Below are positions 7,329-13,228 of a DNA stretch of 13,228 nt, one piece after another. The translations under genes were made by a program, and so were the position numbers. Origin of the DNA: Fidelibacterota bacterium (GTDB lineage: Bacteria > Fidelibacterota > UBA2242); assembly GCA_023229045.1 (NCBI GenBank), contig JALOAB010000039.1, positions 1-13,228 on the forward strand, in the 5' to 3' direction. The notes beneath the pieces were generated by a model. That model saw only the letters and a list, made by a program, of their open reading frames with translations. It was not told the origin of the DNA and ran no database searches. The first letter of the stretch is position 1; each line of letters starts with the position of its first letter.

Positions 7329-8645
7329 ATGCGAATCAAGTCCTATTTCGGAAAAATTGCGTTTGCCTTGCTATTCTGCGGTGTTGTGTTAAGTGCGACT
7401 CCTTCGGAAATCTGGGTACTGGAAATCGATGGCGTTATCAATCCGGTCGCGGCCGCTTATGTCCGCGACAATCTGCGCAAAGCCCAAACCGAAAAGGTCG
7501 AATGCCTGATCATCCAGATGGACACGCCTGGCGGACTGATGAACTCCATGCGCGATATTATCAAGAATATTCTCAATTCGGAAGTTCCGGTAGTGGTATA
7601 TGTCAGCCCGCGTGGCGCGCAATGTGCTTCGGCGGGCGTCTTTATCGCCGTTTCGGCTCATTATGCGGCAATGTCGCCCGGAACCAACATCGGCGCGGCG
7701 CACCCGGTCAATTTAGGCGGCGGCGGTTTCGGCGCTAAACCGGATTCGGCTGATTCCAAGACCATGATCGAAAAAGCCACTAATGACGCCGTAGCTTATA
7801 TTCGTAGTCTGGCGCGCGAACGCGGACGCAATGAGGAATGGGTAGAAAAGGCTGTGCGCGAAAGCGTCTCTATCACCGAGACTGAAGCCGTTAAGTTTAA
7901 AGTCGTGGATGCCACCGCTGATAACCTGGACGACCTGCTCAAAATGCTCGACGGGAAAACCTTTAAATTGCCGTCCGGAGAAAAAACCGTCAACACCCGG
8001 GATGCCACTGTTAGATCACGACCGATTGGAGTTCATCGGCGCATTCTGGATATTATCAGCGATCCGAGCGTGGCTTATATTCTGCTGATGCTGGGATTCT
8101 ACGGCATCTACTTCGAACTATCCAATCCCGGCGCGATCTTCCCCGGCGTGCTGGGCTCAATATTCCTGATCCTGGCGTTCTTTGCATTTCAGGTATTGCC
8201 AATCAATTACGCCGGTCTGGCGTTAATCATCGTCGGCATCGTGCTTTTCATCCTCGAGGTAAAAATCGTCAGCTACGGACTACTAACCATAGGAGGAATC
8301 ATCGCCATGATACTCGGATCGTTAATGTTGATCGATGTAAATCAGGCGCCTGAAATATTGAGGGCGGTTTCGCTAAAAGTAATTTTACCGATCGTCTTAT
8401 TCACAGCCGCCTTTGTAATTTTATCGCTTACTTTAGCACTCAAGGCGCATCGACGTAAGCCGACTACCGGAGCCGAAGGCCTGGTCGGTGAAACCGGTCG
8501 GGCAATTACCAATATCAAACCAACCGGCATGGCCATCGTCCATGGCGAATACTGGCAGGTTCATTCTGATACGCCTATAGCTAAAGGAACTGAAATTGTC
8601 GTCTTAGACGTCGATCGAATGATTTTAAAAATCAAGCCAAAATAA
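7329..8645 (+). CDS. NfeD-family membrane-bound serine protease (long form, ClpP-like domain)
   Basis: Full-length NfeD protein of 438 residues, a membrane protease thought to act with stomatin-like proteins in envelope quality control. Residues 1-23 are a signal peptide. Residues 27-225 are a ClpP/SppA-like serine protease domain: MDTPGG (64-69), the nucleophile Ser101 in the CASAG motif, GTNIGAAHP (118-126), and Lys149, which aligns with the catalytic Lys of the Pyrococcus 1510-N protease in a segment continuing into AYIRSLARERGRN. Residues 240-372 hold several membrane helices, with SDPSVAYILLMLGFYGIYFE (245-264) and NPGAIFPGVLG (266-276) typical of the family. Residues 380-438 are the C-terminal NfeD OB-fold, including GLVGETGRA and GEYWQVHS. 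The Ser-Lys dyad is intact, so it should be active. The ATG has no Shine-Dalgarno; TTG 7290 is less likely since it overlaps the -35 box. The slipin gene follows 28 bases later. Confidence 0.93.
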   Translation: MRIKSYFGKIAFALLFCGVVLSATPSEIWVLEIDGVINPVAAAYVRDNLRKAQTEKVECLIIQMDTPGGLMNSMRDIIKNILNSEVPVVVYVSPRGAQCASAGVFIAVSAHYAAMSPGTNIGAAHPVNLGGGGFGAKPDSADSKTMIEKATNDAVAYIRSLARERGRNEEWVEKAVRESVSITETEAVKFKVVDATADNLDDLLKMLDGKTFKLPSGEKTVNTRDATVRSRPIGVHRRILDIISDPSVAYILLMLGFYGIYFELSNPGAIFPGVLGSIFLILAFFAFQVLPINYAGLALIIVGIVLFILEVKIVSYGLLTIGGIIAMILGSLMLIDVNQAPEILRAVSLKVILPIVLFTAAFVILSLTLALKAHRRKPTTGAEGLVGETGRAITNIKPTGMAIVHGEYWQVHSDTPIAKGTEIVVLDVDRMILKIKPK

Positions 8646-8673
8646 TTTTTCTAACAATGTAAAAGAGGAGAAT

Positions 8674-9441
8674 ATGATGAACATTCCAATTTTAACCATT
8701 ATCATCCTGGTGATCTTTTTAATTTCCAGCGCAGTCAGGGTTCTGCGGGAATATGAGCGCGCTGTCATTTTCCGTTTGGGTCGTCTGATTGCGGCCAAAG
8801 GACCGGGACTATTTTTTCTGATTCCGATCATCGATCGGATGGTCAAAGTCAGTTTGCGCACGGTAGTCATGGACGTTCCGCCGCAGGATATTATCACCAA
8901 AGATAATGTTTCGGTCAAAGTCAATGCGGTAGTCTATTTCCGGGTTATCGATCCATCAAAAGCTATCGTAGAAGTTGAAGATTTTCTGTATGCTACTTCG
9001 CAATTATCCCAGACGACTCTGCGTAGTATTCTGGGTCAGGCTGAGCTCGATGATCTGCTTTCCAGTCGTGAAAAAATCAACGAGGAATTGCAATCGATCC
9101 TGGACACTCACACCGATCCGTGGGGCATCAAGGTTTCGCAGGTCGAGATCAAACATGTCGACTTACCGACCGAGATGCAGAGAGCCATGGCTAAACAAGC
9201 TGAAGCCGAACGCGAACGACGCGCCAAAGTCATTAACGCCGAAGGCGAATTCCAGGCCTCAACCAAACTCGCCCAGGCCGCCGAAATCATGAACAAGCAA
9301 CCGATCACGCTTCAGTTGCGTTTCCTGCAAACCCTGCGCGAAGTTGCCGCCGAAAATAATTCGACAACGATTTTCCCGGTCCCGATTGACCTGTTTACGC
9401 CGTTCATCAAAAAAATGACAGAAACGGCCAATCAGAAATAA
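8674..9441 (+). CDS. Slipin (SPFH/stomatin-like membrane protein)
   Basis: Stomatin-like protein of 255 residues, forming membrane-associated oligomers; members encoded beside NfeD proteases are their partner and, in Pyrococcus, a proteolytic substrate. Seen: one N-terminal membrane helix (4-20), the SPFH/Band 7 domain from about 22 to 200 with VLREYERAVIFRLGR (23-37), KGPGLFFLIPIID (42-54), the DVPPQDIITKDNVSVKV segment (67-83) and TTLRSILGQAELDDLLS (114-130), then an Ala/Glu-rich coiled coil (165-207) and a hydrophobic C-terminal stretch, TTIFPVPIDLFTPFI (231-245), equivalent to the region the NfeD protease attacks in archaeal slipins. GAGGAG (8665-8670) lies three bases before the first ATG and six before the second (8677), so the second ATG may be the real start. 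It shares an operon with the NfeD-type gene and is followed by a terminator. Confidence 0.94.
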   Translation: MMNIPILTIIILVIFLISSAVRVLREYERAVIFRLGRLIAAKGPGLFFLIPIIDRMVKVSLRTVVMDVPPQDIITKDNVSVKVNAVVYFRVIDPSKAIVEVEDFLYATSQLSQTTLRSILGQAELDDLLSSREKINEELQSILDTHTDPWGIKVSQVEIKHVDLPTEMQRAMAKQAEAERERRAKVINAEGEFQASTKLAQAAEIMNKQPITLQLRFLQTLREVAAENNSTTIFPVPIDLFTPFIKKMTETANQK

Positions 9442-9465
9442 GTTATACTTCAAATCTTAGCAAGC

Positions 9466-9498
9466 CTCCCGCTGATTATTTCGGCGGGAGTTTTCTTT
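9466..9498 (+). terminator. Intrinsic terminator after slipin
   Basis: CTCCCGC (9466-9472) pairs perfectly with GCGGGAG (9484-9490) across an 11-base loop, followed at once by TTTTCTTT (9491-9498). It lies 24 bases after the slipin stop and separates the rightward gene run from ligA. Confidence 0.85.
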
Positions 9499-9616
9499 AC
9501 CGTTAATAAATACCAATCATTTTTCGTAAGGCAAATGACATTCCGGCAGAATGCCTTCCAGAACGCATTGGAAAGGAATCCATACCATTTTTAAACGACG
9601 TGCTGTAAATTTGGGC

Positions 9617-11614
9617 GTGGACTTATTTAAGGCAAAGATCGCAGAACTGCGCCGTCAAATCGAAACTGCCAATTACAATTACTACATTCTGGACAATCCC
9701 ACGATCAGCGATGCCGAATATGACCGGCTGATGCGGGAACTGGAACGGTTGGAAGCAACTTATCCGGAATTGAAAACAGCGGACTCGCCCACGCAACGCA
9801 TTGGAAATAAACCCTTGGACGAATTCAAAACTGTCACGCATCGGATCCCCTTACTAAGTCTCGACAACGCCATGGACGAAGGTGAAATCCGCGAATTCGT
9901 AGCACGCGTACAAAAGGGATTGTCGAATCAAGATATCCAATTTGTCTGCGAGCCTAAAATAGACGGCTTGGCGGTCGAACTTGTTTACGAGAATGGAGTG
10001 TTTGTTTCAGGTTCAACCCGCGGCGATGGCGTCACCGGTGAAGACATTACCCAGAATCTGAAAACTATCCGCAGTATACCGCTCAGACTTCGACCGAATC
10101 TGCCGATTCCTAACTTGCTGGAAGTGCGCGGCGAGGTTTATATGGATAAGGCTGATTTTCAGCGCCTGAACGAACAGCAATTGCGGGAAGGTAAGCCGCC
10201 TTTTGCCAATCCGCGTAACTCGGCGGCTGGTTCACTCAGACAGCTCGATCCGCAGATCACCGCCCGCCGTCCGCTGAAAATTTTCTGCTATGCGCTGGGT
10301 TCCTGCAATGGCTATACCTTTAAAACTCATTATGAATTCCTTAAAACCTTGCCCCCATGGGGCTTCCGCGTCAATCCGCTGATCGAGATCGCTACGAATG
10401 TCGAGGCGTTAATCGAATATTATCATAAGATTGAATCCATCCGCGATGCGATGGATTATGACATCGACGGCGTCGTGTATAAAGTCGATGCACTGGCTCA
10501 GCAGGCTGAACTCGGCATTAAATCACGCAGTCCGCGCTGGGCAATCGCCGGAAAATTCAAAGCCCAGCAGGAAGTAACCCGGATAATCAATATCGAAGCC
10601 AGCGTGGGTCGCACCGGAGCCATTACGCCGGTGGCTAATTTAAAGCCGGTACAGATCGGCGGCGTAACGGTCTCCAATGCCACCCTGCATAACCAGGATG
10701 AGATTGACAGAAAGGATATTCGCATTGGCGATTGGGTGCTCATTCAGCGCGCCGGCGATGTTATCCCACAGGTCGTGAAAGTCATCCGGGAGCGGCGTAC
10801 CGGCGATGAAAAACCGTATAAAATTCCACCCAATTGCCCGGTGTGCAACACGCCTCTCGTACGCGAAAAAGACGAAGCCAAGCATCGCTGTCCGAATATC
10901 AGTTGCCCGGCTCAGATCAAGGCCAGCATCGAACATTTCGCCAGTAAACGCGCCATGAATATTGACGGACTCGGTGACAAATTAGTCGAACAACTCGTCG
11001 ATAACGGTCTGATAGAAAACGTGGCTGATCTCTATTTCTTGAGTAAGGAGCAATTGCTGACGATGGAACGTATGGGCGAGAAATCGGCTCAGAATCTGCT
11101 GGACGCAATCGCCGCCAGCAAAACTGTCAGCCTGGCGCGTTTTATATACGCCCTTGGCATTCGCAACGTCGGCGAACACATGGGCAAAGTGCTGGAAAAA
11201 TCATTTGGCACGCTTGACCGACTGAGCCAGGCATCTGAAGAAGAATTACTGGCAATCGAAGACATCGGACCGATCGTTGCGCAGAGTATCCGCAATTTCT
11301 TCGCCGCTGAATCCAATTTACATACCATTGAAAAATTGATCGGGAGTGGAATTCAATTCACAACCGCCTCAACTACACCTCAGAAAGAAGGTGTTACCGG
11401 TAAAACTTATGTTTTCACCGGGACGCTTAGCCAATTTACACGCGACGAAGCTCAGGCTCTCGTCGAAAAATACGGCGGCAAGTCGGCCTCTTCGGTCAGT
11501 AAAAAAACCGACTATGTGGTCGTCGGCGAGAATGCCGGCTCGAAAGCCGAGACCGCCCGTCGGCTCGGCGTAAAAATCCTCAGCGAAACCGAATTCCTGG
11601 AATTAATCAGCTGA
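9617..11614 (+). CDS. ligA: NAD-dependent DNA ligase LigA
   Basis: Seals nicks in DNA during replication and repair using NAD. From the GTG at 9617 the protein has 665 residues, the family's normal length. Domains in order: Ia, with the NAD-contact residues Asp32, Tyr35 and Asp36 in the SDAEYD motif (31-36); adenylation domain with catalytic Lys114 in KIDG and the STRGDGVTGEDITQN segment shortly after; OB fold with GRTGAITPVA; a Cys4 zinc finger (Cys407, Cys410, Cys425, Cys430); helix-hairpin-helix repeats (about 440-585); and a BRCT domain (about 590-665). With this GTG start the numbering matches E. coli LigA in domain Ia and nearly so at the catalytic Lys, so I prefer it to the ATG at 9551, which would add 22 residues with no ligase-like character. 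Neither start has a good Shine-Dalgarno. All key residues are present. It is isolated from the slipin gene by a terminator. Confidence 0.97.
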   Translation: MDLFKAKIAELRRQIETANYNYYILDNPTISDAEYDRLMRELERLEATYPELKTADSPTQRIGNKPLDEFKTVTHRIPLLSLDNAMDEGEIREFVARVQKGLSNQDIQFVCEPKIDGLAVELVYENGVFVSGSTRGDGVTGEDITQNLKTIRSIPLRLRPNLPIPNLLEVRGEVYMDKADFQRLNEQQLREGKPPFANPRNSAAGSLRQLDPQITARRPLKIFCYALGSCNGYTFKTHYEFLKTLPPWGFRVNPLIEIATNVEALIEYYHKIESIRDAMDYDIDGVVYKVDALAQQAELGIKSRSPRWAIAGKFKAQQEVTRIINIEASVGRTGAITPVANLKPVQIGGVTVSNATLHNQDEIDRKDIRIGDWVLIQRAGDVIPQVVKVIRERRTGDEKPYKIPPNCPVCNTPLVREKDEAKHRCPNISCPAQIKASIEHFASKRAMNIDGLGDKLVEQLVDNGLIENVADLYFLSKEQLLTMERMGEKSAQNLLDAIAASKTVSLARFIYALGIRNVGEHMGKVLEKSFGTLDRLSQASEEELLAIEDIGPIVAQSIRNFFAAESNLHTIEKLIGSGIQFTTASTTPQKEGVTGKTYVFTGTLSQFTRDEAQALVEKYGGKSASSVSKKTDYVVVGENAGSKAETARRLGVKILSETEFLELIS

Positions 11615-11617
11615 CTC

Positions 11618-11648
11618 TTGCGAGATCAGCAATTTTATTATAAATTGC
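11618..11648 (+). promoter_or_regulatory. Promoter-like element with overlapping inverted repeat
   Basis: TTGCGA (11618-11623) and TATAAATT (11639-11646) are 15 bases apart, or 17 if TAAATT is taken as the -10. A perfect 7-base inverted repeat, GCAATTT (11629-11635) and AAATTGC (11642-11648) with loop TATTAT, covers the -10, so it could be an operator. It has no U-tract and does not look like a terminator. It sits 42 bases before the next start codon. Confidence 0.4.
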
Positions 11649-11676
11649 CGCTAACGGAAAAAGAAAATATGCCGCC

Positions 11677-11684
11677 AGGAAGGA
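11677..11684 (+). promoter_or_regulatory. Ribosome binding site fixing the start at 11690
   Basis: AGGAAGGA lies five bases before ATG 11690. It overrules the in-frame ATG at 11669 and the TTG at 11618, neither of which is followed directly by a signal peptide. Confidence 0.75.
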
Positions 11685-11689
11685 CAATA

Positions 11690-12214
11690 ATGAAAAGGAT
11701 CATTTCAGTAATTCTGATTGGATGGGTCTCGGTTTTTTGTCAGGAGACCGATGTAAAAGTGAATAAACATATGATTGGCGTAGATTTTTCGACCCTGACC
11801 GGCTCGGGACTGATGTATCGACTGGTGAGTGGTGATTATGGTTTCAAGGCTTCTGCCTATGCCATTTCCTCATCTAAGGATAAGGAAAATTCATTTGCAG
11901 TTGGTTTAGGTATCCAGCGTAATATTATAGTTAGACCGTTAACGCGCCTTTATGCTTTAGCTGGTACAGCCTTCAGGCAACAGAACTTTAATCGGAGTAC
12001 CGATTATACTAAAAATTACTTTAATCTGGGCGCTGGTTTCGGCGTAGAAGCGCGGGCTTTACAAGCCGTTAAAAATGAAGACATTATATTTTTCTTTGAA
12101 GTGGGCGAAAAATACTTCACGATTAATAAAATCTCCGAGGCTTCCACCGGAGGTAAAGTGATTGATTCCGGTCTGGTGCCTTTTTTCACGATTGGCTTTG
12201 GGATAGAATTCTAA
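11690..12214 (+). CDS. Small secreted outer-membrane beta-barrel-like protein
   Basis: Unrecognised protein of 174 residues. Residues 1-17 form a signal peptide (MKR start, hydrophobic core 4-16); cleavage probably falls around Cys17-Gln18, and the VSVF residues before Cys17 are not a usable lipobox. The rest shows alternating strand patterns with Gly and aromatic residues, such as SFAVGLGIQRNIIV (68-81), LYALAGTAFRQQNF (87-100), YFNLGAGFGVEARA (110-123) and IIFFFEVGEKYF (132-143), and ends FFTIGFGIEF with a terminal Phe, as in eight-stranded outer-membrane barrels. Family membership is inferred from pattern, not from a recognised signature. It follows ligA by 75 bases but probably has its own promoter. 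No terminator hairpin is visible before the tRNA. Confidence 0.75.
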   Translation: MKRIISVILIGWVSVFCQETDVKVNKHMIGVDFSTLTGSGLMYRLVSGDYGFKASAYAISSSKDKENSFAVGLGIQRNIIVRPLTRLYALAGTAFRQQNFNRSTDYTKNYFNLGAGFGVEARALQAVKNEDIIFFFEVGEKYFTINKISEASTGGKVIDSGLVPFFTIGFGIEF

Positions 12215-12265
12215 TTGCCAAATTCCATGTAAAAAATTACGACTTTAAAAATCAACCTATCCACG

Positions 12266-12294
12266 TTGTAAGAACGAGGGAAATGTTATAAATT
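12266..12294 (+). promoter_or_regulatory. Promoter-like element for tRNA-Thr
   Basis: TTGTAA (12266-12271), 15 bases, then TATAAATT (12287-12294). The inner TAAATT gives the usual 17-base spacing. A start about seven bases later falls near 12299-12301, a few bases before the mature tRNA 5' end. The -10 octamer and spacing are the same as in the element at 11618-11646. Confidence 0.5.
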
Positions 12295-12306
12295 AAGCCG
12301 CTTTTT

Positions 12307-12379
12307 GCCACCCTAGCTCAGATGGTAGAGCAGACGATTCGTAATCGTCAGGTCAACGGTTCGATCCCGTTGGGTGGCT
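12307..12379 (+). tRNA. tRNA-Thr (anticodon CGT)
   Basis: A complete cloverleaf of 73 bases. The acceptor stem GCCACCC (12307-12313) pairs with GGGTGGC (12372-12378); the D stem is GCTC/GAGC; the anticodon stem GACGA/TCGTC encloses loop TTCGTAA with anticodon CGT (12340-12342), reading ACG; the variable loop is AGGTC; the T stem AACGG/CCGTT encloses TTCGATC. The discriminator base is T12379 and CCA is not encoded. All stems pair without mismatch. Confidence 0.97.
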
Positions 12380-12428
12380 CAAATCTTTTCACCAACAGTT
12401 TCTCATAGATGCTTAACACCAGAAAATC

Positions 12429-12493
12429 TCAGGTCAACGGTTCCCCGCCTCCTATGGAGTCGGGCAGGGATCCCGTTGGGTGGCTCAAATCTT
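12429..12493 (+). repeat. Partial second copy of the tRNA-Thr 3' end, split by an insert
   Basis: Bases 12429-12443 repeat tRNA bases 12348-12362 exactly (15 bases: end of the anticodon stem, variable loop, T stem 5' side and first T-loop bases). Bases 12469-12493 repeat 12363-12387 exactly (25 bases: rest of the T-arm, acceptor 3' side, discriminator and eight flanking bases). The two halves are adjacent in the tRNA but here are separated by 25 bases. There is no 5' half, so this is not a functional tRNA. It could be a remnant of an integration (att-like) event or of a local duplication. Confidence 0.9.
12444..12468 (+). repeat. 25-nt near-palindromic insert in the duplicated T-loop
   Basis: CCCGCCTCC (12444-12452) and GGAGTCGGG (12456-12464) pair at eight of nine positions around a TAT loop, followed by CAGG. 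The 3' junction makes a perfect GGGATCCC palindrome (12467-12474). The flanking T-stem halves can still pair, so the whole piece would fold as one long T-arm-like hairpin. The origin is not recognised. Confidence 0.75.
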
Positions 12494-12511
12494 ACGCTTG
12501 ATACGAAATAA

Positions 12512-12536
12512 AAAAGCCCGAACAAGTCGAGCTTTT
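12512..12536. terminator. Bidirectional intrinsic terminator between converging genes
   Basis: AAAAGCCCGA (12512-12521) and TCGAGCTTTT (12527-12536) pair at nine of ten positions around the loop ACAAG. An A-run on the left and a T-run on the right give a U-tract on either strand. It lies between the rightward tRNA and the leftward lipoprotein gene, where a shared terminator is expected. Confidence 0.75.
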
Positions 12537-12559
12537 CTGATTGTTAATGACCTCAATTT

Positions 12560-12979
12560 TTATAAAGTATAGAGATCGACAATATCAATATCTTCCAGGT
12601 CCTCTTTATCGATGGTAATTTTGTTCGGAGTAAAGTCCTCAGTCACCGGATTGACGCCATGGAATCCGAGCTGGTCAGTGCCGGAATCAAATTGGGCATT
12701 ATCATTCTGGTCGTCAATCGCCAGGACGTAATAGTCCCCCGGATCGACATCGAGGATGATATAATTTCCCGCATTATCGGTTATACTGCCATTGACGAGG
12801 CTCAATCCCTCCGAAATATCAGTGCTTTCAACTAATAACACTATCGCGCCTCTGACAGCCGCGCCGTTTTCGGATACTTTACCGGAGACATCGAGTATCT
12901 TTTTATCGACCGAATCCAGCAGATTACAGGAACTGTATGCAAATAATACTGCAAATATAATAAGACCGACTTTTTTCAT
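12560..12979 (-). CDS. Small lipoprotein with carboxypeptidase-regulatory-like beta domain
   Basis: Predicted lipoprotein of 139 residues. Residues 1-17 are a signal peptide with YSS before Cys18. Residues 30-90 resemble a carboxypeptidase regulatory-like (transthyretin-like) domain: VSGKVSENGAAVRGAIVLL (31-49), then ITDNAGNYIILDVDPGDYYV (66-85). An Asp/Asn-rich loop follows, LAIDDQNDNAQFDSGTDQLG (86-105), a pattern also seen near possible metal-binding turns in such secreted proteins. The C-terminal part is acidic, with D/E clusters at 125-135. A strong AGGAGGAG (complement of 12985-12992) lies five bases before the ATG. It follows the partial gene upstream by 22 bases and probably shares its mRNA. 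Specific role unknown. Confidence 0.82.
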   Translation of the reverse strand: MKKVGLIIFAVLFAYSSCNLLDSVDKKILDVSGKVSENGAAVRGAIVLLVESTDISEGLSLVNGSITDNAGNYIILDVDPGDYYVLAIDDQNDNAQFDSGTDQLGFHGVNPVTEDFTPNKITIDKEDLEDIDIVDLYTL

Positions 12980-13001
12980 ATTATCTCCTCCTATATTAAA
13001 A

Positions 13002-13228
13002 TTAATCGCTGGCTAAACTATCGAAGTATCCTTGGATGTACACCACCGGCGTGCCTTTATCGCCACTGCCGGAAGTCAGATCGCATAGCGAACCGATCAG
13101 GTCAGTTAGTCGGCGAGGGGTCGTTCCCTGGGATTCCATATTTCCTACCAGACTTCCTTTTTTTTCATGAATTTGCTTAACAATTGCCTCGTTCAAAGCC
13201 GACCCGCTGAGATCGGCGAACTGATTAT
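13002..13228 (-). CDS. C-terminal fragment of an unidentified gene
   Basis: The reading frame enters from beyond the right edge without a stop and ends at TAA 13002-13004, giving the last 74 complete codons. The visible residues begin NQFADLSGSALNEAIVK and end VVYIQGYFDSLASD; the middle is polar with one Cys. I recognise no family, and no signal peptide can be judged because the N-terminus is missing. That it is a real gene is supported by the open frame to the edge and by the lipoprotein gene 22 bases downstream with a strong ribosome binding site. An in-frame TTG at 13196 is unlikely to be a start, as the frame stays open upstream. Confidence 0.6.
   Translation of the reverse strand, partial: NQFADLSGSALNEAIVKQIHEKKGSLVGNMESQGTTPRRLTDLIGSLCDLTSGSGDKGTPVVYIQGYFDSLASD

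Noticed and set aside
11629..11648. Inverted repeat GCAATTT/AAATTGC as the ligA terminator
   Set aside because: The stem is short and AT-rich and is followed by GCCGC rather than a T-run; an operator or chance palindrome is more likely.
12307..12500. Complete integrated mobile element between tRNA and repeat
   Set aside because: Only about 50 bases separate the tRNA 3' end from the second copy, with no integrase or other gene, so at most a scar remains.

Overview
The window is a chromosomal stretch of a Gram-negative (diderm) bacterium with intermediate GC content by eye. The evidence for an outer membrane is an LptF/LptG-family lipopolysaccharide-export permease, two outer-membrane beta-barrel-like proteins ending in Phe, and several signal-peptide or lipobox proteins. 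The mix of families would suit an uncultured lineage near the FCB group, but that placement is inference: there is no rRNA or other decisive marker here.

Layout. On the left, two genes read leftward: an LptF/LptG-family permease and, overlapping it by one base, a thymidine/pyrimidine-nucleoside phosphorylase cut by the window edge. A divergent spacer then leads into rightward genes: a large secreted protein (TolB-like propeller, Ig-like domain, EF-hand-like loop); a striking Tyr-rich/poly-Ser lipoprotein; an outer-membrane barrel-like protein; a small secreted protein of unknown function; a full-length NfeD-type membrane serine protease; and its usual partner, a slipin (SPFH/stomatin-like) protein. 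An intrinsic terminator closes this run. NAD-dependent DNA ligase (ligA) follows, then a small barrel-like secreted protein, then tRNA-Thr(CGT). A bidirectional terminator separates these from two leftward genes at the right edge, a small lipoprotein and an unidentified C-terminal fragment.

How the genes work together. Most of the window is cell-envelope biology: export, outer-membrane proteins, secreted lipoproteins, and the NfeD/slipin membrane quality-control pair. ligA, the phosphorylase and the tRNA are housekeeping genes. The nfeD-slipin pair seems to have its own strong sigma-70-like promoter, placed so close to the start codon that the mRNA would be almost leaderless.

The most unusual structures are (1) a second, partial copy of the tRNA-Thr 3' end about 80-105 bp downstream, split exactly inside the T-loop by a 25-nt near-palindrome; (2) the lipoprotein with about 110 Tyr/aromatic-rich residues followed by a long poly-Ser tail written with all six Ser codons; and (3) similar promoter-like elements (TTG, 15 nt, TATAAATT) ahead of the tRNA and the small barrel gene. 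I saw no CRISPR array, transposase, integrase, phage gene or recognisable defence system.
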